DNA from: Deinococcus roseus
Lineage (GTDB): Bacteria; Deinococcota; Deinococci; Deinococcales; Deinococcaceae
Assembly (NCBI RefSeq): GCF_014646895.1
Contig: NZ_BMOD01000003.1
Coordinates: 265,867-329,866, forward strand
Length of the DNA stretch: 64,000 bases
Direction of reading: 5' to 3'
The position numbers and the translations under genes were made by a program. The notes under the pieces were generated by a model. It did not search any database. It was not told the DNA's origin and worked only from the letters and a program-made list of their open reading frames with translations. Shown here piece by piece: positions 1 to 8,189 of this stretch. Each line of letters starts with the position of its first letter. The first letter of the stretch is position 1.

Positions 1-1
1 G

Positions 2-496
2 AAGATCGAACGGGTGGCCGAGCAGGCCGCGCTGCTGGGCAGAAAAGTCCGTTTCGGTGTCCGTGCTCACATCATCGTGCGGGAAACCGAAGAGGAAGCC
101 TGGCAGGAAGCAGACCGCCTGATTGACCGCCTTGATGACGAAACCGTCAAGAAAGCCCAGCAACACCTGTCTTCTACGGGCTCTACAGGCCAGCAGAGAA
201 TGCTGGCCCTGCATGGTGGCAACAAAGACAACCTGAAAATCTACAAAAACCTGTGGGCTGGCATCGGACTGGTGCGTGCAGGAGCAGGAACCGCTTTCGT
301 GGGCAACCCCGAGAACGTCGCAGCCCTGATCCGTGAATACCAGGACATCGGCGTGGACACCTTTATCCTGTCGGGTTACCCTCACCTGGAAGAAGCCTAC
401 CGCACAGCAGAACTGCTGTTCCCCGCCATTGGCAAATCCCAGACCGGCGTTCTGCAGGTCAAATCCGCAGAAAAACGGCTGGCTGTGTCCTTCTGA
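2..496 (+). CDS. ssuD: FMNH2-dependent alkanesulfonate monooxygenase, C-terminal part
   Basis: Only the last ~164 codons lie in the window; the reading frame is already open at base 2 (KIERVAEQAALLGRKVRFGV). The stretch FGVRAHIIVRETEEEAW and the glycine-rich YKNLWAGIGLVRAGAGTAFVG are typical of the C-terminal half of SsuD, the flavin monooxygenase of the luciferase-like TIM-barrel family that releases sulfite from alkanesulfonates using FMNH2 supplied by a partner reductase. It is followed in the same direction by ssuA, ssuC and ssuB, so it belongs to a sulfur-scavenging cluster. The end FILSGYPHLEEAYR...LFP is also family-typical. The 5' end is missing only because the window starts here; no frameshift is visible. 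Confidence 0.93.
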   Translation, partial: KIERVAEQAALLGRKVRFGVRAHIIVRETEEEAWQEADRLIDRLDDETVKKAQQHLSSTGSTGQQRMLALHGGNKDNLKIYKNLWAGIGLVRAGAGTAFVGNPENVAALIREYQDIGVDTFILSGYPHLEEAYRTAELLFPAIGKSQTGVLQVKSAEKRLAVSF

Positions 497-642
497 CCTG
501 AGTCGGACCTTTTTCTTCACCCCTTCCCTCACACATCATCGTTCTCCTTCCACGTTGGAAATCGTCGGATCAAAACACGGGGACCCAGTCAAGAAACGGG
601 TTCACGTGGGGAGGTGTTGCCTGTACCAAGTTCCCTACTTCA

Positions 643-669
643 GGCCTGCACCCTCGTCAAGTGCAGGCC
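643..669 (+). terminator. Hairpin between ssuD and ssuA (terminator/attenuator candidate)
   Basis: A perfect 9-bp stem, GGCCTGCAC (643-651) with GTGCAGGCC (661-669), encloses a 9-nt loop and is followed by CTCATTTAAG, a poor T tract. It sits in a 247-base gap between ssuD and ssuA. It may partly terminate ssuD transcripts or protect the 5' end of the ssuA mRNA. No known riboswitch consensus (SAM-I, T-box) was recognised in this leader. Confidence 0.45.
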
Positions 670-743
670 CTCATTTAAGAGACGTTCTCAAGAAAGACAC
701 CAACAGAAACACCAACAGAAAAACTGTCCTGAAAGGATTTGAA

Positions 744-1715
744 ATGAAGAAAGCATTCCTCACTGCAATTGCTGTCCTCTCCCTTGGCTCTGTGGCCCAG
801 GCTGAAGACATTGTGTTCCGCATTGGCTACCAGAAAGGGGGCATCTTCACCGCCCTGAAATCCCTGGGCTGGCTGGATGAGTCCGTCAAATATGGCATCA
901 AATTTGAATGGTACCTGTTTCCCGCTGGACCGCAACTGCTGGAAGCCCAACGTGCCGGAGCTGTGGACTTCGGATCCACGGGAGACACCCCCAGCATCTT
1001 TGCGCTGGCTGCAGGCACCCCCCTCAAATACGTGGGCATCACCAAAAACCCCAGTCCCCACACCAGTGCCATTCTGGTGAGCAAAGCTTCTCCCATCAAA
1101 AGCACCAAGGACCTGAAGGGCAAGAAAGTGGCCTTGCAGCGCGGATCAAGCGCCCACTATTTCACGCAATTGGCCCTCAAGGAAGCAGGGTTGGACCTCA
1201 ATGACATTGAAGTGGTGAACCTGCCCCCGGCAGAAGCCCGTGGCGCTCTGGAAAGTGGTGCCGTAGATGCCTGGACCATCTGGGACCCCTTCTACGCCAT
1301 TGCTGAAGCAGGCAACAACGTGCGGGTCATTCGAGACAACTACAAACTGACCGATGGGGTGGGCTACTGGATCACTGTGGACCGGGTGCTGAAAGACGCA
1401 GGCAAGAAAAAAGCGCTGAGCTACCTGCTGGCAGAACTGAAGCGCACCGCCGACTGGGCCAACAACAACCCCGACAAACTGGTGGACCTCTGGAACGAAG
1501 AACTGGGCATCCCCAGAGATGTGCTGAAAGTGGTGGTCAAGCGTGCCTTGCCCTACCGCATCCAGCCTTTCCCGGAAAAACAGTTGGCTTACCTGCAGAA
1601 AGAATCAGATGCCTTCTTTGAACTGGGCGTGATTCCCAACAAAACCAAATTCATCACGGATTTCATTGGCAAAGTGCCCTTCACCAAATCTGGATTAAAG
1701 GCGGTTAAAAAATGA
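744..1715 (+). CDS. ssuA: Aliphatic sulfonate ABC transporter, substrate-binding protein
   Basis: A 323-residue exported binding protein. The start at 744 is chosen because it opens a clean signal peptide (MKKAFLTAIAVLSLGSVAQA, cleaved before ED) behind GAAAGGATTTGAA. The mature protein shows the SsuA/NMT1-like fold: FRIGYQKGG near the N-terminus, GAVDFGSTGDTPSIFALAAGTPLKYVG, the KSTKDLKGKKVALQRGSS segment, and ALESGAVDAWTIWDPFYA. It would bind alkanesulfonates outside the membrane and deliver them to SsuC/SsuB. Its stop overlaps the ssuC start (ATGA at 1712-1715), which implies translational coupling. Related families bind taurine or nitrate; the neighbouring ssuD favours sulfonates. Confidence 0.93.
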   Translation: MKKAFLTAIAVLSLGSVAQAEDIVFRIGYQKGGIFTALKSLGWLDESVKYGIKFEWYLFPAGPQLLEAQRAGAVDFGSTGDTPSIFALAAGTPLKYVGITKNPSPHTSAILVSKASPIKSTKDLKGKKVALQRGSSAHYFTQLALKEAGLDLNDIEVVNLPPAEARGALESGAVDAWTIWDPFYAIAEAGNNVRVIRDNYKLTDGVGYWITVDRVLKDAGKKKALSYLLAELKRTADWANNNPDKLVDLWNEELGIPRDVLKVVVKRALPYRIQPFPEKQLAYLQKESDAFFELGVIPNKTKFITDFIGKVPFTKSGLKAVKK

Positions 1716-2524
1716 CCATCACCCGCAGCATTCCCCAGAGCAACACCCGCCAGAAGCGCAGCTTCAAGTTCAATGCCACCGAATTGTGGCGCTGGATGCT
1801 TCCCATCACCCTGCTGGTGGTGTGGCAGATCAGCTCCAATGCGGGCTGGCTCAGTGCCCAGATCCTCCCTGCACCGACTGCAGTCTTTGGAGCCCTCGAA
1901 GAACTGATCCGCAACGGCAAGTTGTGGGAACACTTCGCCATCTCCATCCAGCGTGCTTTGCTGGGTGTGTTCCTGGGCTTCGCCACCGGGTTCACCCTCG
2001 GTCTGCTGGTGGGCATCAACCGCTTCCTGTCGGTGTTGCTGGACAGCACCCTGCAGATGGTGCGCAACATTCCCCACCTGGCCCTGGTCCCACTGGTGAT
2101 CATGTGGTTTGGCATCGGAGAGACCGGGAAGATCTTCCTGATCGCCCTGGGCACTTTCTTCCCCATCTACCTCAACACCGTGCACGGCATCCGGGGCATT
2201 GATCCCAAGCTGCTGGAAATGGCCAGAGTTTACGGTCTGACCGGACAGCAGACCTTCTGGCGTGTGATTCTGCCCGGTGCCCTCCCTGGAATTCTGGTGG
2301 GTTTGCGTTACTCCCTGGGGATTGCCTGGCTGTCTCTGGTGGTCAGCGAGTCCATTGCTGCCAACGCTGGCATCGGACACCTCGCCATGGACGCCCGTGA
2401 ATTCATGCGCACCGACATTGTGGTGCTGGTGATCCTGATCTACGCCGCACTGGGCAAATGGGCCGACAGCACGGTGCGCATTCTGGAAAGGAGGCTGCTG
2501 CCATGGCATCCGAACCTCAAGTGA
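1712..2524 (+). CDS. ssuC: Aliphatic sulfonate ABC transporter, permease
   Basis: A 270-residue inner-membrane permease of the BPD_transp_1 family with about six membrane segments, beginning with LWRWMLPITLLVVWQI. The EAA-type loop that contacts the ATPase is visible as GQQTFWRVILPGALPGILVG around residues 186-205, followed by a WLSLVVSE segment typical of SsuC/TauC. The start overlaps the stop of ssuA by 4 nt. The C-terminus overlaps the start of ssuB (2503), so A, C and B are one operon with coupled translation. Confidence 0.93.
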   Translation: MTITRSIPQSNTRQKRSFKFNATELWRWMLPITLLVVWQISSNAGWLSAQILPAPTAVFGALEELIRNGKLWEHFAISIQRALLGVFLGFATGFTLGLLVGINRFLSVLLDSTLQMVRNIPHLALVPLVIMWFGIGETGKIFLIALGTFFPIYLNTVHGIRGIDPKLLEMARVYGLTGQQTFWRVILPGALPGILVGLRYSLGIAWLSLVVSESIAANAGIGHLAMDAREFMRTDIVVLVILIYAALGKWADSTVRILERRLLPWHPNLK

Positions 2525-3255
2525 CCCTGCATCTGGAACACATCGGCAAGCGCTTCGGTGCACGTGAAGTCCTCAGGAACATCAACCTGACCGTCAAAGA
2601 AGGCGAACTGGTGGCCCTGATCGGAGCCAGTGGAGGAGGGAAGACCACCCTCCTGAGGGTGATCGCCGGACTCGAAGAGATCAGCAGCGGCAAACTGACC
2701 CTGGATACCGCAAACGGTCAGGCCCCCAGAACCCGCGTGGTGTTTCAGGAAGACCGCCTGCTCCCCTGGCTGAATGTGATCAACAACGTCACCCTGGGAC
2801 TGCCCAAAAACACCCACCCTTACGCTTATCACATCCTGGAAAGTGTGGGACTCTCAGAAAGAACCGGAGACTGGCCCAGCCAGCTTTCCGGAGGACAGAG
2901 ACAGCGGGTTTCCCTGGCACGTGCCCTCACCCACAAGCCCCACCTGCTTTTGCTGGACGAGCCTTTCGGGGCACTGGACGCCCTGACCAGAGGCGAAATG
3001 CAGAAACTGCTGGAAGACCTCTGGAACACCCACAAGTTCACTGCCGTGCTGGTCACCCACGACATCGAGGAAGCCCTGCAACTGGCAGACCGGGTGATCG
3101 TGCTCAGGGACGGAGAAATCGCCCGCGAAGTGACCGTGGATTTGCCCCGCCCCAGAAAACGCAGCGATCCCCACCTGTGGGAACTGGCCGAAAGCCTGGA
3201 ACGCGAACTCCACCAGCCCGAACTGAACCTCTCTGGCGAAGTTGCTGCAAGCTGA
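2503..3255 (+). CDS. ssuB: Aliphatic sulfonate ABC transporter, ATP-binding protein
   Basis: A 250-residue ABC ATPase. I chose ATG 2503 because AAAGGAGG lies 7-14 nt upstream and the protein then begins MASEPQVTLHLEHIGKRFGA, the usual start for this family; upstream codons lie inside ssuC. Walker A is GASGGGKT (residues 41-48), the Q-loop is VVFQEDRLLPW (79-89), the ABC signature LSGGQRQR begins at 128, Walker B is LLLLDEPFGALD (148-159) and the H-loop is VLVTHDIEEA. FQEDRLLPW is characteristic of the SsuB/TauB/NrtD group. It energises uptake through SsuC. A strong terminator follows at 3281. Confidence 0.94.
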   Translation: MASEPQVTLHLEHIGKRFGAREVLRNINLTVKEGELVALIGASGGGKTTLLRVIAGLEEISSGKLTLDTANGQAPRTRVVFQEDRLLPWLNVINNVTLGLPKNTHPYAYHILESVGLSERTGDWPSQLSGGQRQRVSLARALTHKPHLLLLDEPFGALDALTRGEMQKLLEDLWNTHKFTAVLVTHDIEEALQLADRVIVLRDGEIAREVTVDLPRPRKRSDPHLWELAESLERELHQPELNLSGEVAAS

Positions 3256-3280
3256 CCCCCTTGAACCCATGGCACATCTG

Positions 3281-3312
3281 AAAGGCGGAGAACCTGGGTT
3301 CTTCGCCTTTTT
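3281..3312 (+). terminator. Rho-independent terminator after ssuB
   Basis: GGCGGAGAACC pairs with GGTTCTTCGCC (one G-U pair) and is followed by TTTTTC. It closes the ssu operon and separates it from the MFS gene downstream. Confidence 0.85.
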
Positions 3313-3350
3313 CGATGTCCTTTTTCCATGTCACATCCATGAAAGGCACC

Positions 3351-4925
3351 ATGACCCATCTGATTTCTTCCATTTCTGCCCCTACGATGCTCACCCCTCT
3401 GCAGAAACGTTGGGCTTTTGCCGGGGTGTTGCTGGTGTTGTTTCTGGCTTCCCTGAACCTGACGGTGGTGGGAACAGCCCTCCCCAGGGTGGTTTCTGAA
3501 CTGGGAGGCATCCAGCTGTATTCCTGGGCTTTTACAGGGTATTTTCTGAGCAGCACGCTGGTGATTGCCATCAGTGGCCGCATCAGCGACATTTATGGCC
3601 GCAAGAAGCTGGTGTTGCTGGGCATTGTCATTTTCGCTTTTGGAAGCACCCTGCTTTCCCTCTCGCCAGACATGCTCACCCTCATTGCCCTCAGGGCCGT
3701 GCAGGGTGTGGGAGGAGGTCTTCTCATCTCGATGTCCTTTGCCACCATTGCAGACATTTTTGATCCACTGGAACGGGGGAAATACCAGGGTTTCACCACT
3801 TCGGTGTTTGGGTTTTCCAGTGTGGTGGGTCCCCTGATTGGTGGCCTGATCACCGATCATCTGGGCTGGAGGTACGTGTTTCTGGTCAATTTGCCTTTTG
3901 CGTTGCTGGCTTTCCTGTTCATCCAGAAGCACTTGCAGGGGGCGTATGTGCCCCTAAGAGCCACCATTGATCACCTGGGAAATGTTTTGCTGGGCACCAC
4001 CACCCTCAGTTTGCTGCTGGGGCTCACCTTTGTGGGACTCAAAACCTCCTGGACTTCGCCCGAGGCCCTGGTTTGCTTTGGGATTTTTGGGATTTCACTG
4101 ATCTGGTTTGTCTTGTGGGAAAGAAAATTCCCCAGTCCGGTCATCAATCTGAAGCTGTTTCAAAACCGCACGGTGTTGCTTTCCAACCTGGCGGGTTTTC
4201 TGACCATTGCCACCATGCAGGCCTGCATCATGTATTTGCCCCTTTACATGCAAGGGGTGAAGGCCACAGGAGCCACCCTCTCTGGCCTGCTGCTCACCCC
4301 CCTGATGGTCGGTCAGGTTGGGACCAGTGCCCTCTCTGGGATTCTGGTGTCCAGAACAGGCAGTTACAAACCGTATGTGCTGGGAGGGGCATGGCTCAGT
4401 GCTGTTGCACTGGCCTGCACCGCCACCATCAACCAGAACACCCCGGTCTGGCATGTGCTGTTTTACATGGTGCTGCTGGGGATGGGCATTGGTCCGGTGA
4501 TGTCCCTGCTCACCCTGGCGGTGCAAAATGCTGTGTCCAGAGAAGACCTGGGCATGGCCACCAGCCTGAACCAGTTTTTCCGGCAACTGGGAGGAACCAT
4601 TTTTGTGACCATCCTGGGGGTGTTCCTGAATCAGGACCTGTCTTTGCACCTGCTGGATCACCTGCCCAGAGACGTACAGGACCTGCCACCACAGGTGGTG
4701 GCCAGCATCCAGAATCCCAATGCCCTCAGCAACCCGGCCCTGATGTCCCGTCTGCACCAGGAGCTCCTGCAGCTGGGAGGTCCAGAGCTGGCCAGCAAGG
4801 TGCTCTCGGGTTTGCGAGAAATGCTGGCCGGGGCAGTGCATAGCATTTCTCTGGCGACATTTGTGCTGGGGGTTCTGGCCGTGGTGGTGCTGTGGAAATT
4901 GCCCCACACCCGGCTGAAATCCTGA
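3351..4925 (+). CDS. MFS transporter, DHA2 (14-TMS, EmrB/QacA) family
   Basis: A ~524-residue multidrug-type exporter. TMS1 contains SLNLTVVGTALPRVVSELGG, the DHA2 motif around the first helix, and loop 2-3 carries motif A as SGRISDIYGRKKLVLLG. Motif C-like glycine pattern GFSSVVGPLIGGLITD lies near TMS5. A large loop between the last two helices (about residues 425-490) is usual for the 14-TMS group. Start choice: AAAGG lies just upstream of ATG 3351; in-frame ATGs at 3315, 3339 and 3387 are alternatives. It stands alone between a terminator and an AT-rich gap, so the substrate cannot be guessed from context. Confidence 0.85.
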   Translation: MTHLISSISAPTMLTPLQKRWAFAGVLLVLFLASLNLTVVGTALPRVVSELGGIQLYSWAFTGYFLSSTLVIAISGRISDIYGRKKLVLLGIVIFAFGSTLLSLSPDMLTLIALRAVQGVGGGLLISMSFATIADIFDPLERGKYQGFTTSVFGFSSVVGPLIGGLITDHLGWRYVFLVNLPFALLAFLFIQKHLQGAYVPLRATIDHLGNVLLGTTTLSLLLGLTFVGLKTSWTSPEALVCFGIFGISLIWFVLWERKFPSPVINLKLFQNRTVLLSNLAGFLTIATMQACIMYLPLYMQGVKATGATLSGLLLTPLMVGQVGTSALSGILVSRTGSYKPYVLGGAWLSAVALACTATINQNTPVWHVLFYMVLLGMGIGPVMSLLTLAVQNAVSREDLGMATSLNQFFRQLGGTIFVTILGVFLNQDLSLHLLDHLPRDVQDLPPQVVASIQNPNALSNPALMSRLHQELLQLGGPELASKVLSGLREMLAGAVHSISLATFVLGVLAVVVLWKLPHTRLKS

Positions 4926-5277
4926 AGTGCCAGCTGCATTGCTTCACAAATCCACAACTTGTCCAGCCTGCCCGAACATTTTGTTCTGAGTGCAGCAAAA
5001 GCTGTCTAAAAAAACAAAGCCTGCCTTCAGTTCAAAAGAATGTTACACACTGTTAAAGGGTACATTTTTCATTTGAATCCAGTATCATTAATTTACCTAA
5101 CTGTAGCTGTGTGACGCACCCATCCTGTCAATCCAGAGGTTTTTCCAGAGGGCATCTCCCTCTGAACCTTCATGGCATTGATCAGGGTGTTGCGTTCGCA
5201 TCTTGCCCATTCAGCCCCCACCCCTGCACAGGTCATTTCGTTGTCACAGGTGCACCCACAAGGAGGTGTAGGACCGC
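4926..5277. other. AT-rich intergenic region
   Basis: No gene is supported in these 352 bases. The section 5030-5100 is AT-rich (GTTACACACTGTTAAAGG and ATTAATTTACC), suiting promoter DNA for the small gene at 5278. The last part, 5111-5260, shows weak open frames in two phases without ribosome binding sites. Confidence 0.4.
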
Positions 5278-5646
5278 ATGCACAGTACAAATCTGCCCAG
5301 TGTTTACTCCGCGCCCAGGTTCATCAACCAGCGCAAAGGCCAGAGGCCAGAAGCCTGCAAGGTGCAGGTGTTTGCAGATCCAGACTGCAATCAGGTCAGG
5401 GTGGTCTTTCATGCCAGAAACCACCGCACCCTGCGCACCGAGCCGCATGTGCTGGTCAACGCTTTTTACCGGGAGGTGCTGTTCCGCATGCTGGGGCCTG
5501 CAAGTGTGGTGCAGTGGTTTTGCTGCCTGGATGGTCACACCCAGCAAACCATCCAACTGGCAGGACTGCCCGGAGGGTACACCCAGGGACAGGTCGCACA
5601 CAACCTGAACCTGAATGCCCGTTCTGCACGGGTGGCCACAGGTTGA
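5278..5646 (+). CDS. Hypothetical protein (122 aa)
   Basis: I do not recognise the family. The start is well supported: AGGAGGTG at 5261-5268 lies about 10 nt before ATG 5278. The product is soluble and basic at the N-terminus (FINQRKGQRPEACKVQVF), with a mixed alpha/beta-like centre (NQVRVVFHARNHRTLRTE, VVQWFCCLDGHTQQTIQL) and no signal peptide or membrane segment. A Rho-independent terminator follows 20 nt after the stop, so it is probably a monocistronic unit. Function unknown. Confidence 0.6.
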   Translation: MHSTNLPSVYSAPRFINQRKGQRPEACKVQVFADPDCNQVRVVFHARNHRTLRTEPHVLVNAFYREVLFRMLGPASVVQWFCCLDGHTQQTIQLAGLPGGYTQGQVAHNLNLNARSARVATG

Positions 5647-5666
5647 TGTTCAGAACACAATCCATG

Positions 5667-5693
5667 AAAGGGAGTGCAAACTCCCTTTCTTTT
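5667..5693 (+). terminator. Rho-independent terminator
   Basis: AAAGGGAGT and ACTCCCTTT enclose the loop GCAA and are followed by CTTTT. It ends the transcript of the 122-residue protein and lies just upstream of the next small gene. Confidence 0.85.
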
Positions 5694-5714
5694 GCAGCAA
5701 GAGCGAGGAAGAGC

Positions 5715-6047
5715 ATGCTGGAAACCTTCAATCCCAGAAACTGGCGGCAACTGGTGGAGCAGGATTACCAATCCAGATTGCAATTTTTTGATTCCAGAGG
5801 TGTGGTGTTCCAGTGGCTGGACGTGCTGGATGAGGTGGTTTACTCAGAAGGTCCTCTGACAGCAGGGCAGCGTCTGGCCTCGCGCTTTCCGCCCCACACC
5901 TTCCGGGCGGTGTTGAAAGCAGGCATTGGCACCGAGATGGAGGTTTTTCCACTGGGTCCTTACTCTGCCATTCACATGTTGCTGGACCAGGTGGCAGATT
6001 TGCTGACCCTGGCTGGTTTGCGGGTCCCAGAATTGCCTTATGATTGA
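5715..6047 (+). CDS. Hypothetical protein (110 aa)
   Basis: Unrecognised small soluble protein starting MLETFNPRNWRQLVEQDYQS. GAGGAAGAG at 5704-5712 supplies a ribosome binding site at suitable spacing for ATG 5715. The open frame extends far upstream but crosses the terminator hairpin and has no better start. The C-terminal half (AIHMLLDQVADLLTLAGLRVPEL) looks helical. Nothing in the sequence assigns a function. Confidence 0.6.
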   Translation: MLETFNPRNWRQLVEQDYQSRLQFFDSRGVVFQWLDVLDEVVYSEGPLTAGQRLASRFPPHTFRAVLKAGIGTEMEVFPLGPYSAIHMLLDQVADLLTLAGLRVPELPYD

Positions 6048-6144
6048 CCGCTGGGCTTGAGACAGCGTTTAGCCAGGGTTCAGCAATGCGCAAGAAGCAG
6101 AACTTGTCACAGTTTTTGCTGGATTCTGCTTTCACACTGCTAAC

Positions 6145-6846
6145 ATGATCAACTGGACGTTACAGGCACTCAAACTTCACTGGAAAATCCTGATCTTCTG
6201 GTTGCTGGGCATCTTGCTTCCCCTGCTGGGGGTGGGGCTCATCGCCGAGGATCTGCTGGACAAAACCCCATTCAAATTTGATGAACCTTTCATGCGCTGG
6301 GTGCATGGGTTTTCTTCCCCTGTGCTGGATGCTGTGGCCATCACCCTGGGCATTGTGGGCAGCGTGAAGGTGATCGGACCCATCAGTGTTCTGATTTGCA
6401 TTTTTGCGTTGCAACACCGTCAGGCTTATGGGATTTATTTTCTGCTTTCCACCCTGGGAGCAGGACTGCTCAATGTGATCCTCAAACTGCTTTTCAACCG
6501 GGACAGGCCCCACCTGTGGGACTGGCTGGTCAATGAACCTGCAGCCAGTTTCCCCAGCGGGCACTCCATGTATTCAGCAGCGCTGGCTGCTGCATTGACC
6601 GCCTTGCTGTGGCACACCCGTTACCGCTGGCACATGCTGATTTTCGGGGTGCTGTTTGCGCTGTCGGTGGGACTCAGCCGCATTTACCTGGGGGTGCATT
6701 ATCCCACCGATGTGCTGTCTGGCTGGGCGGGTGGGGTGGCCTGGTCCCTGGCCCTCTGGAAAATTCTGAAGAGCCGCAGGCGCACCAACCCAGAAGGACC
6801 CGTGCAAACCCCTGCAGCATCTTCCAGTTCTTCCCAGCAGGTTTGA
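6145..6846 (+). CDS. PAP2-family membrane phosphatase
   Basis: A 233-residue inner-membrane protein with about six helices and all three parts of the acid-phosphatase/PAP2 signature: K114-x6-R121-P122 (KLLFNRDRP), PSGH at 137-140 and SRIYLGVHYPTD with S178, R179, H185, D189. His140 and His185 would be the catalytic pair. Such enzymes dephosphorylate phosphatidate, phosphatidylglycerophosphate or undecaprenyl diphosphate at the outer face; which lipid is used here cannot be told. The C-terminus is a short basic, Pro/Ser-rich tail. It converges on the acetyltransferase gene with only 2 nt between the stop codons. Confidence 0.92.
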   Translation: MINWTLQALKLHWKILIFWLLGILLPLLGVGLIAEDLLDKTPFKFDEPFMRWVHGFSSPVLDAVAITLGIVGSVKVIGPISVLICIFALQHRQAYGIYFLLSTLGAGLLNVILKLLFNRDRPHLWDWLVNEPAASFPSGHSMYSAALAAALTALLWHTRYRWHMLIFGVLFALSVGLSRIYLGVHYPTDVLSGWAGGVAWSLALWKILKSRRRTNPEGPVQTPAASSSSSQQV

Positions 6847-6848
6847 GG

Positions 6849-7682
6849 TCAGTTTTGCGTCTGAGGATTCTGCAGCACCATTTCAAATTGCTGCAGGTTT
6901 GAAGGTTGCCATCCCAGCTTTTCGGCCAGTGGGCGAATCAAGGTTTCAGGAAACACAGGTATGGCCTGCCACTGCTGGATTCCTGTTTTGCTGCTGATGG
7001 CTTGCAAGAGTCGGGTGGCCTGCCGCTGGTGTCTGCTTTCTTTGTGGGTCACCAGAGACCTGAGGTACAGCTGCTCTCCTGCCTGTGAAACGATGGCGAC
7101 ACTGTCCTGCAAACGGTAAGCCTGAGCAGTGGGGGGCAGGCTGATCAGCGTGTCAGGGGAGATTTGCCAGGGGAGATCGGGCTCTGTCTGCTCCCTGACA
7201 AAGGCCACAGCTTCCTGCAGAGAAAGGGCTTTCAGATCAGCGTGGGCTGTTGGGGACACGCTGCCGGTGTATCCCAGCAGGCTGCGCTGGATTTCAAAAC
7301 CCAGCTTGTGGTAAAGCTGCAAAGCCCCAACATTGACCTGGAAGCATTCCAGCAGCACCTCGTCCTGCCGTTCCAGGGCGGGTTGCAAGAAGGCCTCGGT
7401 GAGTTTTTGCCCGAGACCATGTTTGCGGTGTTCTGGATAAACCCCCAGTCCGGCCAGTCGGGTGCGTCCCACCCTGCGGGCCGTCAGAGAAATTCCTGCG
7501 GGTTTGCCGTCCACCAGGGCCACCAGGCTTTCCGAGAGGTCGATGTGTTCGGACCTCAGGCGGTAGGTGAAGGTTTTCAGGTCACTGGGAATGGGCACAA
7601 AGTAGCCCTGAAAGGAACCCACAAAGATGTCATTGAGTTGTTCCAGGGTGAACGTTGTGGCTGGGTGCAACGTGAAGGTCAT
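6849..7682 (-). CDS. GNAT-family N-acetyltransferase
   Basis: A 277-residue protein. The N-terminal half is a GNAT domain: ESLVALVDGKPAGISL (strands 2-3) and the acetyl-CoA motif A LGVYPEHRKHGLGQKL (R-x-x-G-x-G form), then NVGALQLYHKLGFE, the usual motif B. The C-terminal ~130 residues look like a second, degenerate GNAT half (LYLRSLVTHKESRHQRQATRLLQAI). I start it at 7682 (MTFTLHPATTFTLEQL) because the extra in-frame residues upstream look untranslated; the ribosome binding site there is weak. Substrate unknown. Confidence 0.83.
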   Translation of the reverse strand: MTFTLHPATTFTLEQLNDIFVGSFQGYFVPIPSDLKTFTYRLRSEHIDLSESLVALVDGKPAGISLTARRVGRTRLAGLGVYPEHRKHGLGQKLTEAFLQPALERQDEVLLECFQVNVGALQLYHKLGFEIQRSLLGYTGSVSPTAHADLKALSLQEAVAFVREQTEPDLPWQISPDTLISLPPTAQAYRLQDSVAIVSQAGEQLYLRSLVTHKESRHQRQATRLLQAISSKTGIQQWQAIPVFPETLIRPLAEKLGWQPSNLQQFEMVLQNPQTQN

Positions 7683-7892
7683 GGGCAGATTCTGACATCT
7701 GGAGGGACTGGCTGGCTCTACGCCAAATGCAGGATGGTTTTTGAATGCAGAGAGGTGTAACACCGATCTCTTCAAGCCTTGAGCAAATTTCTTAGTGATT
7801 GATTGTTTTGATTCTTTTGAGGTCCATCCATCTGTCACAGGTCTTGTGTGCCGTTACATATGGTGAAAACGCCAATCATCTGAAACCACTTT

Positions 7893-7908
7893 CATTTACC
7901 GGTAAATG
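7893..7908. promoter_or_regulatory. LacI/GntR-type operator O1 (TTTACCGGTAAA)
   Basis: CATTTACCGGTAAATG is a perfect 16-bp palindrome with a central CG, the hallmark of LacI-family operators. It is the most upstream of three such sites before the GH16 gene. E. coli GntR, a LacI-family protein with a KMTVS recognition helix, uses the TTACCGGTAA core; the regulator encoded at 10756 has the same KMTVS. Confidence 0.65.
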
Positions 7909-8002
7909 GCTAAATCCGGCCGCATGACGGGATTTTTTGTTTTGAGGAAACGCTTGCAGTGGCAAGAAGAATTGTAACGTTTTGAAACAAAAGGCAGGGG
8001 GA

Positions 8003-8018
8003 TTGAAAACGCTATCAA
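8003..8018. promoter_or_regulatory. cre-like site
   Basis: TTGAAAACGCTATCAA fits the Bacillus catabolite-responsive-element consensus WTGNNARCGNWWWCAW at every position. A weaker relative, GGAAACGCTTGCAG, lies at 7947-7960. It suggests a second LacI-family regulator, perhaps a carbon-catabolite regulator, acts on the GH16 gene. The consensus comes from a distant phylum, so this is inference. Confidence 0.4.
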
Positions 8019-8050
8019 ATCTGTTTACCATGTGCCCATAGCCAAAATAA

Positions 8051-8128
8051 CTTTACCGCTAAAGGCAACAGCCCTTGGCGATGCTCTCCAAATGTGGGTG
8101 AGCCCTGGACAAAAAATTTACCGGTAAA
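8051..8128. promoter_or_regulatory. Operators O2 and O3 (TTTACCGGTAAA type) before the GH16 gene
   Basis: O2 is CTTTACCGCTAAAG at 8051-8064 (one mismatch from a perfect palindrome). O3 is TTTACCGGTAAA at 8117-8128, perfect, 61 bp before the start codon. Spacing O2-O3 is about 65 bp and O1-O2 about 157 bp, so looping between sites bound by a tetrameric repressor is possible. Confidence 0.62.
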
Positions 8129-8189
8129 GCAAAGCTGTAATCAGGAAGAGGACCAGCGTGTCTTTGTTCCTGCTTCATGGGAGGATGAA

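Noticed and set aside
497..743. SAM-I riboswitch before ssuA
   Set aside because: Searched by eye for the GATGAAACCCGGCAACC-type core; not found.
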